Both the position numbers and the translations under genes were made by a program. Source: an uncultured Comamonas sp. (lineage in GTDB: Bacteria; Pseudomonadota; Gammaproteobacteria; Burkholderiales; Burkholderiaceae_C). Taken from it: 64,000 bases of DNA. The stretch is taken from positions 1 through 64,000 of the forward strand of contig CABIIJ010000057.1 of assembly GCA_902175065.1 (NCBI GenBank). Direction: 5' to 3'. Of the stretch, positions 19,735-29,115 are shown piece by piece (position 1 is the stretch's first letter; each line of letters begins with the position of its first letter). The notes under the pieces are model-generated. The model was given only the letters and a program-made list of their open reading frames with translations, did no database searches and was not told the DNA's origin.

Positions 19735-21204
19735 ATGTCCACTTCCGCCCTTGCCGCTCCCTGCACCATCACCGACACCACGGGTTTGCTCGGTACCCCC
19801 CTATCGGCCCTGATTGCCCGTGCGCCCTTGAGCTTGCCGCCCGACGCTTCCATCCAGATGGGCGCCCAGGCCATGCGCGATGCCGGTGTGTCCTCGGTGC
19901 TGCTGATGCAAGGGCCACATCTGCACGGCATCGTCACCGACCGCGATTTGCGCAACCGCGTGGTGGCGCAGGGTCTTTCACCCGCCCTGCCGTTGCAGCA
20001 CATTGCCAGCACCGATTTGCTGTGCCTGCCACCCCAGGCCAGTGCGCTGGATGCTCTGGCGCTGATGGCCCAGCACAACATCCACCACGTGCCGGTGGTG
20101 GACAAAGAGCGGGTACTGGGCATCGTCACCCCTCGGGATGTCGGCGAGCGCCAAAGCCCCAGCACCGTGCAATTGACACGCGGTATCCGCAAAGCACCGG
20201 ATATTGCCGCCCTGGCCCAACTGAGCGCCCAGGTGCCTGCCATTCAGCAGGCGCTGGTGCGCGGCGGTGCAGGGGCGCAGGGGGTGGGACGCATCATCAC
20301 TACCGTGACGGATGCCGTGACCATCCGCCTGATTGCCCTGGCCGAAGACACCCTGGGCGGCGCCCCGGTGCCCTGGGTGTGGGTGGCGGCAGGTTCCCAG
20401 GCACGGATGGAGCAAACCGCCCGCACCGACCAGGACAACGCCCTGCTGCTGGACGATGCCTACGACCCCGCAGCGCACGGCGCGTACTTCGAGGCATTGG
20501 CCCGTTTTGTCTGCGATGGGCTGAACGCCTGCGGCTACGTTCACTGCCCCGGCGACATGATGGCGATGAATGGACGGTGGCGTCAGCCCCTGGAACAGTG
20601 GCGGCGCTACTTTCGCAAATGGATCGATCAGCCCGAGCCGATGGCCTTGATGCTCAGTAGCGTATTTTTTGACCTGCGGGCCGTGACCGGCCACACGCCA
20701 CTCCTGACGCAGTTGCGCCAGGAAGAACTGCACCGCGCCCAGCGCAGCCAGTTGTTTTTAGGCCATATGGTGGGCAATGCACTGGCACAGCGCCCGCCGC
20801 TCAATTGGCTGGGCGGCATCCGTGTGCTGCGTGATGCGGCGCACGCCGGCTGTATCGATCTCAAGCACAGCGCCATTGCCCCGGTGGTGGACCTGGCCCG
20901 CATTTACGCCCTGGCTGCGGGCCTGGAAGCGGTCAATACCCAGGAGCGCCTGGCGCAGGCCGGTGCCCTGGTCGGCAGCGAGGTCAGCCAGGATGCGGCC
21001 CAGGATTTAAGCGATGCGCTCAGTTTCATCGCCGCCCAGCGTCTGGCGCACCAGGCCCGCCAGGCCGATATCGGGCAAGCACCGGACAACTACCTGCCGC
21101 TGGCCAGCCTGTCGCACTTCGAGCGCACCCAGCTCAAGCAGGCATTCAAGGTGATTCAGGCACAGCAGGCGGTGCTGGCCAAGCGCTATCCCATCAGCCG
21201 GTAA
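19735..21204 (+). CDS. DUF294 nucleotidyltransferase-like protein with CBS domains
   Basis: CBS pair ('AQAMRDAGVSSVLLMQGPHLHGIVTDRDL', 'ALMAQHNIHHVPVVDKERVLGIVTPRDV') followed by 'PWVWVAAGSQARMEQTARTDQDNALLLDD' (GS-x9-12-DxD nucleotidyltransferase motif). Confidence 0.9.
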   Translation: MSTSALAAPCTITDTTGLLGTPLSALIARAPLSLPPDASIQMGAQAMRDAGVSSVLLMQGPHLHGIVTDRDLRNRVVAQGLSPALPLQHIASTDLLCLPPQASALDALALMAQHNIHHVPVVDKERVLGIVTPRDVGERQSPSTVQLTRGIRKAPDIAALAQLSAQVPAIQQALVRGGAGAQGVGRIITTVTDAVTIRLIALAEDTLGGAPVPWVWVAAGSQARMEQTARTDQDNALLLDDAYDPAAHGAYFEALARFVCDGLNACGYVHCPGDMMAMNGRWRQPLEQWRRYFRKWIDQPEPMALMLSSVFFDLRAVTGHTPLLTQLRQEELHRAQRSQLFLGHMVGNALAQRPPLNWLGGIRVLRDAAHAGCIDLKHSAIAPVVDLARIYALAAGLEAVNTQERLAQAGALVGSEVSQDAAQDLSDALSFIAAQRLAHQARQADIGQAPDNYLPLASLSHFERTQLKQAFKVIQAQQAVLAKRYPISR

Positions 21205-21216
21205 GCAAATCGGCCA

Positions 21217-23340
21217 TCAGTATTTCAAGCGGGCGTAATAGGTTTGCTGCGCCGCTTCGCGGGCCTGGCCCAGGGTGTGGATGCCCATGGCCTGCAATTG
21301 CCCGAGCAGGTGCAGCCAGACCTCGGCGGTGACCATGGCATCGCCCAGCGCGGTGTGCCGCCCCAGCACGGGGATGCCGAAGCGCTCGGCCAGGGCCTCC
21401 AGCCGGTGTGACTCCTGGTGGGGATGCACCACGGCGGACAGCAGCAGGGTGTCCAGCACGGGCTGGCGAAATGCCAGGCCGGTGCGTCGCTCCAGGAGTT
21501 GCAGAAACTTCATGTCGAACGCCGCGTTGTGGGCGACAAGCACGCTGTCTTCGGCAAAGCGGTGGAAGGTGGGCAGCACGGCTTCGATGCGGGGCTGGCC
21601 CGCCACCATGTCCGGCGTAATGCCGTGGATGGGGATGCCCGCCTCCGGGATGTTGCGCCCGGGGTTGACGAGCTGGTCGAAGCTCTCTTGCCCCAGCAGC
21701 TTGCCATTGACGATGCGCACTGCGCCGATCTGCAAGATCTCGTCGCCCCCGGAAGGGTTCAGCCCCGTGGTTTCGGTATCGAACACGGTGTAGCGCAGCG
21801 TGTTCAGGGGGCGCTCGTCCCAGGCGCTGTCGGATTCTTCATGCTGAAACAGGTCGAAGTCGTAAAACTCGGGGCGGCTGGGAATGGGGTGGGCCGTCTC
21901 CTCGGCAGTGTCCTGCACCGGCTCCAGCGGCAGGGCAAAGCGGAAAAACGCCGTATGGCGCACCCGTTCGCGCTCGAACCACATCTGCCCCCGGTGGCGA
22001 GCCACCACTTCGCGCACCGACCAGGTGCTGTGGCCGCTGCCTACGGCCATGGGGTCCATCTCCCAGCTCATGACGGTTTCGGTACTCATGGCATGGCCCG
22101 TCCACACCAGATCGAGGTGGACGCGCTCGCCCGCGCAGGCTTGCAGGCGCAATTGCAGGCTGCGCACGCCAAATTCATCGACCAGGCGCTGGCCCAGGTA
22201 CAGCAGCGCTTGCAGCAGGGAATAGCTGTCCAGGCGCAGCCAGATGTCACCCTGGGCAGGGTCGGCAGGCTCGGTGACGATGGGGCACGGCAGCCGGGTC
22301 TGCAAATGCTGCTGGGCTGCGGCCAGAAACTCCTGGCCCAGCATTTCCTGCAACGGCCAACGCGCTTGCAAGGCGTCTGCCGCCCGGCTGGCCAGGGCGT
22401 CGATGCGCTGGCCGATACGGGCCATTTCCTCCTGCACCACGTGCAGGAACTGTTCGCGCAGGCGCTCCTGCCCTTCTTGCTGGCCCAGTGTGCGCAGGGC
22501 CGTGTGCATGGCGGCCAGGCTGGCGCGGTTGCCTTCGGTCAGGCTGTGCAGGACGCTGTCACGCTCGCGCTCCAGGGCAAAGCTGTGCGTGACGTCTTCC
22601 AGCAGCAGCACGAAGCCGGAAAGCTGCGCCTGCGCTTCGTCCTGGTGGGCCAGCACCGGCGTCATCTGCACGCGCAGCCATTGGCCGGAGAGCGTGTAGG
22701 TGACGAATTGCGTGGCCGCCCGTCCGGCCCCCCGTGCCAGGCGCTGGCGGATGGTGTGCAGGGCGTGGTGCATCAGCCCGCGATCCAGCAGGCCGTAGAC
22801 GGAGCGGCCAATCCCCACCACGCCGCCATGCTGGGCCGCACCCAGCGCCTTGCGGGCCAGGTGGTTGTACAGAAGGATGCGGCCATCCAGGTTGCACACC
22901 AGCACGCACTGCTCCAACTCGGCAATCAGGGCAGCCAGCCGGTCTTTTTCCTGCTGCACGCGGGCGCTGGCCTGCTGCACCTGGCAGGCTATGTCACGGC
23001 GCAGGCTGTCGCGCTGAACCGCCAGGGTCTGCACCTCCTGCGCCAGCGCCTGGGCGACGCGGCTGCGGGCGTGCAGGGCGGGCGCTTGCTCCATGGTGCA
23101 GGCCACGCGCACCTGTTCGGCCAGGCGGGCCAGTTCGCGGCGAGGGCGCTCCACCAGCCGCTGCCAGGCGGCTACGGCAGCGGCAGTGCCTGCCACGGCT
23201 ACGCCGGCCAGCAGCACGATCCGGAGCGGCAAGGGCAGGGTCTGCGCCCCATGCCACAACAGGCCCGTACCCAGCAGTACCAGGGCCACCAGGCTGGCTG
23301 CGCCTGCCACCACTTTCCAGAATCCAACCTGTGCCCGCAT
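21217..23340 (-). CDS. Membrane sensor-like protein (TM, PAS, degenerate kinase/HATPase-like region) fused to DnaQ-family 3'-5' exonuclease
   Basis: N-terminal hydrophobic helices; PAS-like 'LEQCVLVCNLDGRILLYNHLARKALG'; G-box-like 'SGHSTWSVREVVARHRGQMWFERERVRHTAFFRFALPL'; exonuclease 'YTVFDTETTGLNPSGGDEILQIGAVRIVNGK...LVAHNAAFDMKFL...HTALGDAMVTAEV'. Confidence 0.9.
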   Translation of the reverse strand: MRAQVGFWKVVAGAASLVALVLLGTGLLWHGAQTLPLPLRIVLLAGVAVAGTAAAVAAWQRLVERPRRELARLAEQVRVACTMEQAPALHARSRVAQALAQEVQTLAVQRDSLRRDIACQVQQASARVQQEKDRLAALIAELEQCVLVCNLDGRILLYNHLARKALGAAQHGGVVGIGRSVYGLLDRGLMHHALHTIRQRLARGAGRAATQFVTYTLSGQWLRVQMTPVLAHQDEAQAQLSGFVLLLEDVTHSFALERERDSVLHSLTEGNRASLAAMHTALRTLGQQEGQERLREQFLHVVQEEMARIGQRIDALASRAADALQARWPLQEMLGQEFLAAAQQHLQTRLPCPIVTEPADPAQGDIWLRLDSYSLLQALLYLGQRLVDEFGVRSLQLRLQACAGERVHLDLVWTGHAMSTETVMSWEMDPMAVGSGHSTWSVREVVARHRGQMWFERERVRHTAFFRFALPLEPVQDTAEETAHPIPSRPEFYDFDLFQHEESDSAWDERPLNTLRYTVFDTETTGLNPSGGDEILQIGAVRIVNGKLLGQESFDQLVNPGRNIPEAGIPIHGITPDMVAGQPRIEAVLPTFHRFAEDSVLVAHNAAFDMKFLQLLERRTGLAFRQPVLDTLLLSAVVHPHQESHRLEALAERFGIPVLGRHTALGDAMVTAEVWLHLLGQLQAMGIHTLGQAREAAQQTYYARLKY

Positions 23341-23417
23341 GTGCTGTGCCCTTTCTCCTGCGTTGTCGATGGCCCTTTCAAAACATGTTCTCAGAGCCGG
23401 ATTTATAAAAAAATAAT

Positions 23418-23493
23418 AGCTTTTACCGCTGATAAATAAAAGATTTCAAATACAAATAATCATGAAATCCTTTATTCATATGCGGGAGAAGCT
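23418..23493. repeat. 76-bp dispersed palindromic element, copy D
   Basis: agcttttaccgctgataaataaaagatttcaaat...catgaaatcctttattcatatgcgggagaagct. Confidence 0.85.
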
Positions 23494-23504
23494 ACCTTTA
23501 TTGA

Positions 23505-24158
23505 TTAATCCGCATCCGGCACCAGATGCCGCAGCTTGATGAAGGCCATGGCGGCCATGACGGCGTCGTTCAGGGCGTCGTGCGCCTCGCGCCGGGGCAG
23601 GTGCAGGTCGTCGAGCAGGGTGGTGAAGCGCAGGTCGATGTCCACGTTGCCCTGCTGGTGGTGCGGCGGGAGCTGGCGGAATTTGTAGTCGTGGTAGAGC
23701 GCCGAGACTTCGATGCGCCGCTGCGGCAGCCCCATGCCGAGGATGGGCGCCACGGCGCGGTTGAGCATGGCGACGTCGAACTCCAGGTAGTAGCCGACCA
23801 GCGGGCGGCTGCCGATGAAGTGCAGGAGCTGGCGCATGGCAGCGTCCAGCGGCAGGCCGTCCCGCAGGTCCTGCTGGCGCAGGCGGTGCACGCGCACGCT
23901 GTCGGCACTGACGGTTTTCTCGGCGCGGATGAGCAGTTCCAGCCGCTGGCTGGTGAGGATGCGGTCGCCGACGATGCGCACCGCGCCGACGGAGATGATC
24001 TGGTCGCTGCGGGTGTTCAGCCCGGTGGTTTCGCAGTCCAGCGCCACCCATTCGCCGGGCGGCGGCGGTGCCAGCAGGAAGGCGAATTCCGGCGCGGCCA
24101 GGCGGCGCAGCAGCCACTGGCGGCGCCATTGCGCCCAACGGGCCTGCCCCCAGTTCAT
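23505..24158 (-). CDS. DnaQ-family 3'-5' exonuclease
   Basis: 'EWVALDCETTGLNTRSDQIISVGAVRIVGDR...LVGYYLEFDVAMLNRAV...REAHDALNDAVMAAMAFIKL'; ATGA overlap with upstream DUF294 gene. Confidence 0.9.
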   Translation of the reverse strand: MNWGQARWAQWRRQWLLRRLAAPEFAFLLAPPPPGEWVALDCETTGLNTRSDQIISVGAVRIVGDRILTSQRLELLIRAEKTVSADSVRVHRLRQQDLRDGLPLDAAMRQLLHFIGSRPLVGYYLEFDVAMLNRAVAPILGMGLPQRRIEVSALYHDYKFRQLPPHHQQGNVDIDLRFTTLLDDLHLPRREAHDALNDAVMAAMAFIKLRHLVPDAD

Positions 24159-25978
24159 ACCAGATCCAGCCGCAGGCGCTGGTGCAGCACGGCCTTGAAG
24201 CGCTTGACCACGGCCAGGGTGTCCTTGAGCAGGTCGCGCTCCAGGCTGCTGAGTTTCATGGGGTCGACCTTGCCGGTGATGGGGCGGTTGAGCGTCCATT
24301 CGTCCAGCCCGGCCTGCAGGCGCAGGCGCATGAGGAAGTGCAGGCTCTCCAGCAGCTCCTGGCCCAGCTTGGCATCCAGCACCTGCTGCGCGACCAGGGC
24401 GTCCAGGCGCTCGGCGGTGCTGGCGGCGGCAATGCCCTGGGCCAGCGCCAGGCTGCGCACCCCATGGACGATGGGAAACAGCCCGGCCTTTTTCAGGTTG
24501 ATCTGCTGTGCATCATCGCGGCCCAGCAGCCGGCCCCACCAGCTCGCCGGGGTGCCGAAGGCGTCCACCGCAGCGGCGAAGCGGGCCACCTGCACGTCGC
24601 TGTCGAAGGTCAGTTCCCGCAGGCTGTCACGCACCCTGGTCAGCAGGCCGGCATCGCCCGCCACGGCCAGGGCGTCGAGGAAGATGCCCAGGTTCATCAG
24701 GTCCTCGCCCTCGGGCATGAGCAGCCAGCGCCGCACCCGTTGGGCAAACTCGGCCACCGTGCCGCGCCAGGCCGGGTTGTTCAGCATGATGCGGCCCGGG
24801 CATTCGGGGTAGCCGAAGGCGGCCAGCGCATCGGAAAACTGCTGGCAGATGTCGGCCAGGTTGTCCGGCGGCACGTAGCCGTCGCGCAGCAGCAGGCCGT
24901 TGTCCTGGTCGGTTTTCAGCAACTGCTCGCCCCGGCCTTCGCTGCCCATGACGAACAGGCAGCTATTGGCCAGCAGGTCGGCGGGGGCGATCATCTCCCA
25001 GGCGCGTTCGAACAAACGGGTGTTGAGCTGCTGCACCAGCCGCGTCATCAGGCCGATGCGCATCCCGCCCCGGTGCAGGGCGGCGATGAGCTGGGTAATC
25101 AGGGCAGCGGCATGTTGCAGGTCGCCCAGGCTGTGCGCCTGCTCGATCTGCACGCCCACCAGGTGCGACTGGTTGGCGACGAAGCTGAACAAATCCAGCG
25201 CCCGCAGCAGCCCCTGCACGCGGCCCGCCTCGTCCACCACCACCAGGCGGTGCACCCGCGAGCGCAGCAGCACGGCCATGGCGTCGCCGATGGTGTCGCT
25301 GACCTGGACGGTGACCACCGGGTAGGTGGCCAGCGCCCCGACGGGCAGGGTGTCCAGCGGACGGCCATCCAGAATGGCGTGCTGCAGCGAGGTGGCGGTG
25401 AAGATGCCCAGGGCGTCGGCGCCACGTTCGGCATCTTCCACCAGCACGCTGGTGGTGCGCTGCGCCTTGAACACCTGCGCCACCTGCACGATGCTGGCGC
25501 TGGCCGGGACGGTATGCGCCGGGCGCAGAAACGCCTGATCGACCCGCGCCAGCAGGAGCGACTGGGTTTCATGCTCCTCGGCCCGCTGGGCCAGGGCGCT
25601 CAATTTGTGCCCCAGGTCGGAAAACAGCAAGGCGCCAAAGGTGGCGTTGCGGGCAATCAGCTCCTGCACCGTGGCGCGGGCCAGCTGGTAGACGAGCACT
25701 TCCTCGGCGGCGACGAAGCGGCTGCTGGCCCGCCCGGCAATCAGGCTGCGGCCATCGAAGCAGTCGTCCGGGCCGTAGGTGGCCTGCACCTCCTCGCCCT
25801 CCATCTGGGTGACGTAGCCCTTGATGATGACGAACAAATGCGTCGGCGCGGCCCCCAGGTCCAGCACCACGGCATCGGGCTGGAAGTAGGCAATATCGAC
25901 ATTGCTGCGCACCAGGGACTGCTCGTCGGTGGACAGGCAGTCAAATGGCGAGGCGTTGAAATTGAAGGCGTTGGGCAT
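24155..25978 (-). CDS. cNMP-binding / CBS / DUF294 nucleotidyltransferase-like protein
   Basis: cNMP-like N-terminus 'VVLDLGAAPTHLFVIIKGYVTQMEGEEVQATYGPDDCFDGRSLIAG', CBS pair, 'SCLFVMGSEGRGEQLLKTDQDNGLLLRD'. Confidence 0.93.
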   Translation of the reverse strand: MPNAFNFNASPFDCLSTDEQSLVRSNVDIAYFQPDAVVLDLGAAPTHLFVIIKGYVTQMEGEEVQATYGPDDCFDGRSLIAGRASSRFVAAEEVLVYQLARATVQELIARNATFGALLFSDLGHKLSALAQRAEEHETQSLLLARVDQAFLRPAHTVPASASIVQVAQVFKAQRTTSVLVEDAERGADALGIFTATSLQHAILDGRPLDTLPVGALATYPVVTVQVSDTIGDAMAVLLRSRVHRLVVVDEAGRVQGLLRALDLFSFVANQSHLVGVQIEQAHSLGDLQHAAALITQLIAALHRGGMRIGLMTRLVQQLNTRLFERAWEMIAPADLLANSCLFVMGSEGRGEQLLKTDQDNGLLLRDGYVPPDNLADICQQFSDALAAFGYPECPGRIMLNNPAWRGTVAEFAQRVRRWLLMPEGEDLMNLGIFLDALAVAGDAGLLTRVRDSLRELTFDSDVQVARFAAAVDAFGTPASWWGRLLGRDDAQQINLKKAGLFPIVHGVRSLALAQGIAAASTAERLDALVAQQVLDAKLGQELLESLHFLMRLRLQAGLDEWTLNRPITGKVDPMKLSSLERDLLKDTLAVVKRFKAVLHQRLRLDLV

Positions 25979-26050
25979 AGTGCGGATGATTCAACCGGGT
26001 CAGCCTTGCGCCACGCTTGCAGGGCCGTGGCGCAGCGGCTGCAGAAGCCG

Positions 26051-28075
26051 TTATCCGTGGTCGAGCAGCCCGGCCGCAGGGCGCGTACCGCCCTCGGCCA
26101 GCTGGAAGAAGGCCACCGTCTGCACCAGCCCGTCGGCCTGCTGGCGCAGGCTCGCTGCGGCAGCGGCCATCTCCTCGACCAGGGCGGCGTTTTGCTGGGT
26201 GGCATGGTCCATCTGCGCCACCGCTTCCCCCACCTGGGCGATGCCGCTGCTTTGCTCCTGGCTGGCGTTGCTGATTTCGTGCACCAGGCCATTGGCCCGC
26301 CCGATCGCCTGCACCACCTGTTCGATGGTCGCCTTGGCGGTATCGACCTGGCCGACGCCCTGGGCCACCTGCGCCACGCTCGTCCCGATCAGCTGGCGGA
26401 TTTCCTTGGCCGCCTCCCCGCTGCGCCCGGCCAGCACGCGCACTTCCGCGGCGACCACGGCAAAACCGCGCCCCTGCTCGCCCGCACGGGCCGCTTCCAC
26501 GGCGGCGTTCAGGGCCAGGATGTTGGTCTGGAAGGCAATGCCGTCGATCACGGCAATGATGTCGGCAATGCGGCCGCTGCTGGCGCGGATGTCGTGCATC
26601 GCCGTGACCACCTGGGCCACGGCGACACCGCCCTGGTTGGCCACATTGGCCGCTTCCTGGGCCAGGCTGCTGGCTTGGCGGGCGTTGTCGGCGTTGTGCT
26701 GCACGGTGCTGCCAACTTCTTCCATGGAGGCGGCCGTTTCCTCCAGGGCGCTGGCCTGCGACTCCGTGCGGCTCGACAGGTCCTGGTTGCCCAGCGCAAT
26801 TTCCGCGCTGGCGGTGGCCACGCCGTGCGCCCCTTCGCGCACTTGCCGGACAACGCTCTGCAGGCCTTCCTGCATGTGCTGCAGGTGGTGCATCAGGCTG
26901 AAGTTATCGCCCGCCCGCACGGCAATGGCCCGGCTTAAATCCCCTGCGGCCACGCGCTGGGCCAGGGCAACGGCCTCTTTAGGCTCGCCCCCCAAGGGGC
27001 GCAGCACCAGGCGGTTCAGCCCCCAGGCCAGCACCACGCAGGTGATGGCAATGCTGACCAGCGCCAGACCCAGCGCCAGCCATTGCAGGGAGCGCAGGTC
27101 CTTCAACACTTCCTGCGTGGGCACCACGGCGGCCAGGGCCCAGGTGGTAGCGAGGCCCTCGAACCGAATCGGCACCTGCACGTACATGGCGGCCATGCCC
27201 AGCCGGGGATCCTCGATCTGGGCCATGTAGGGCTTGCCGTCCTTGAGCGCCTGCTGCCGGGCCGCAAACTCTGCCGCGTCCATGCCCAGGGCGGCGGCAT
27301 CGGCCTTTTTGCCGACCCGGTCGGCATCGCGGTCGCCCACATAGGTGCCAGTCTGCGAGAAAAAGCTGGCATACCCGCTGTCGTACAGCCGGATGGCCTG
27401 CACCTGCTGCTGCAGGTCGGTCAGGCTCAGGTCGGTGCCCGCCACGCCCAGGAACTGCCCGTCCTGCACGATGGGTACGGCCAGCGAGGTCATCATCAAC
27501 TGCCGGCCCTGGAATTCGTAGACGTACGGCTCCACCAGGGTGCTGGCGCGGCGGCTGCGGGCCTGGAGGTAATAGTCCCCGGTGCCAGCCTGCTCGTAAT
27601 CCTCCAGCACATCCTGGGCGATGCTGCCGTTGGCGCCGTTGCGGGAGAAATAGGGCACGAACCGCCCCGTGCCGTCGTGGTGGGCGGTGTTGGCGAAAGC
27701 CGCATCGGCATGGTCGAAGGCATCCGGCTCCCAGCCCGTCCATACGCCATTGAGCTGCGGGTTCTGCGCCAGCACCGAACCCAGCATCGCCATTCCCAGG
27801 CTGCGCTTTTCTGCCCCCTCCATGCCCGTCTGCTGCAACGATTGCAGGGCCGAGGCCAGGGTCTGCGCCGTCGTGAATGCCTGGCGCAGCCCCTGGGCCG
27901 CAGCATCGCCGTTGCGCTCGGCCAGCGTCTGGGCGTAACGCAGCGCCGCGGTTTCTTCCAGTTGGGCCGTTTGCTGCATCAGCACGGCCAGGGTCAGCCC
28001 CAGGCCAGCCACCACGACGCCCACCAGCATCAGCAGCATCTGAAAACGCAGCGACAAGGAGCGAAAAGCCTGCAT
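26051..28075 (-). CDS. Methyl-accepting chemotaxis protein with periplasmic dCache-like sensor
   Basis: '[35 protein letters not shown]' (Cache) and '[44 protein letters not shown]' (MCP hairpin tip). Confidence 0.96.
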   Translation of the reverse strand: MQAFRSLSLRFQMLLMLVGVVVAGLGLTLAVLMQQTAQLEETAALRYAQTLAERNGDAAAQGLRQAFTTAQTLASALQSLQQTGMEGAEKRSLGMAMLGSVLAQNPQLNGVWTGWEPDAFDHADAAFANTAHHDGTGRFVPYFSRNGANGSIAQDVLEDYEQAGTGDYYLQARSRRASTLVEPYVYEFQGRQLMMTSLAVPIVQDGQFLGVAGTDLSLTDLQQQVQAIRLYDSGYASFFSQTGTYVGDRDADRVGKKADAAALGMDAAEFAARQQALKDGKPYMAQIEDPRLGMAAMYVQVPIRFEGLATTWALAAVVPTQEVLKDLRSLQWLALGLALVSIAITCVVLAWGLNRLVLRPLGGEPKEAVALAQRVAAGDLSRAIAVRAGDNFSLMHHLQHMQEGLQSVVRQVREGAHGVATASAEIALGNQDLSSRTESQASALEETAASMEEVGSTVQHNADNARQASSLAQEAANVANQGGVAVAQVVTAMHDIRASSGRIADIIAVIDGIAFQTNILALNAAVEAARAGEQGRGFAVVAAEVRVLAGRSGEAAKEIRQLIGTSVAQVAQGVGQVDTAKATIEQVVQAIGRANGLVHEISNASQEQSSGIAQVGEAVAQMDHATQQNAALVEEMAAAAASLRQQADGLVQTVAFFQLAEGGTRPAAGLLDHG

Positions 28076-28182
28076 CGATGTTCTCCCTGGTTTTTATCTG
28101 TCACATATGCAACAACTATCGCTCTACTGTAAGCGTAACTGTCCCCCGTCAAGAACAATATCCAACCGGCCCGGTATGGCGT

Positions 28183-29091
28183 TTACCCGGCCCGCTTGGC
28201 CAGCACCGCCCGTGCCACGCGCGAGCCGTTGGGGCGGCCCAGGAAGTCGCTGATGAACTGGCCGGCATCAATCAGCTTGTCCAAATCAATGCCCGTTTCA
28301 ATGCCCATGCCGTGCAGCATGAACACCACATCCTCGGTTGCTACGTTTCCGGTAGCTCCTTTCGCATACGGACAGCCGCCTAAGCCCGAAACAGACGATT
28401 GAAAGTTCCACACCCCAACGGAGACTGCTGCCAAAGTATTCGACAGCGCCTGCCCGTAGGTGTCGTGAAAGTGGCCGCTGATGTGCTCCAGGTCGTAGTG
28501 CTTGAGCGTGGCCTCGATCGCCCGGCGCACCGACAGCGGGTTGCCCACACCAATCGTGTCGGCCACATCCACGCGCTGCACGCCAATGCCCTTCATCAAC
28601 CCGGCCAGGTAGCTGACCTGTTCCGGGGCAATCTCGCCCTCGTAGGGGCAGCCCACGGTGCAGCTCATGGCCCCGCGCACGGCGATGCCGGCGGCCAGCG
28701 CGGCCTCGACCACCGGGGCAAAGCGCTCGATGCTTTCGGCAATGCTGCAGTTGATGTTTTTCTGGCTAAAGGCCTCGCTGGCCGCGCCAAACACCACGAT
28801 TTCATCGGGGCGGGTGGCGATGGCCGCTTCAAAGCCTTTCAGGTTGGGGGTGAGCACCGAATAGCGCACATCCGCGCGGCGTTCGATACCGGCCATGACC
28901 TCGGCGTTGTCGGCCATCTGCGGCACCCACTTGGGGCTGACAAAGCTGGTGACCTCAATCTCTTTCAGGCCCGCCTCTTGCAGGCGCTGCACCAGCTCGA
29001 TTTTGATGGCCGCCGGGACGGGCTGCTTTTCGTTTTGCAGCCCATCGCGCGGGCCGACATCAATGAGGCGCACTTGGGTGGGATAACTCAT
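28183..29091 (-). CDS. Hydroxymethylglutaryl-CoA lyase
   Basis: 'VRLIDVGPRDGLQNEKQPVPAAIKIELVQRLQEAGLKEIEVTSFVSPKWVPQMAD', 'SGLGGCPYAKGATGNVATEDVVFMLHGMGIETG'. Confidence 0.97.
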   Translation of the reverse strand: MSYPTQVRLIDVGPRDGLQNEKQPVPAAIKIELVQRLQEAGLKEIEVTSFVSPKWVPQMADNAEVMAGIERRADVRYSVLTPNLKGFEAAIATRPDEIVVFGAASEAFSQKNINCSIAESIERFAPVVEAALAAGIAVRGAMSCTVGCPYEGEIAPEQVSYLAGLMKGIGVQRVDVADTIGVGNPLSVRRAIEATLKHYDLEHISGHFHDTYGQALSNTLAAVSVGVWNFQSSVSGLGGCPYAKGATGNVATEDVVFMLHGMGIETGIDLDKLIDAGQFISDFLGRPNGSRVARAVLAKRAG

Positions 29092-29115
29092 GCAACAACT
29101 CCTTGCGTGGAAGGT

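Noticed and set aside
24068-26938. 956-aa plus-strand ORF
   Set aside because: Antisense to the DUF294 and MCP genes; no domain signature
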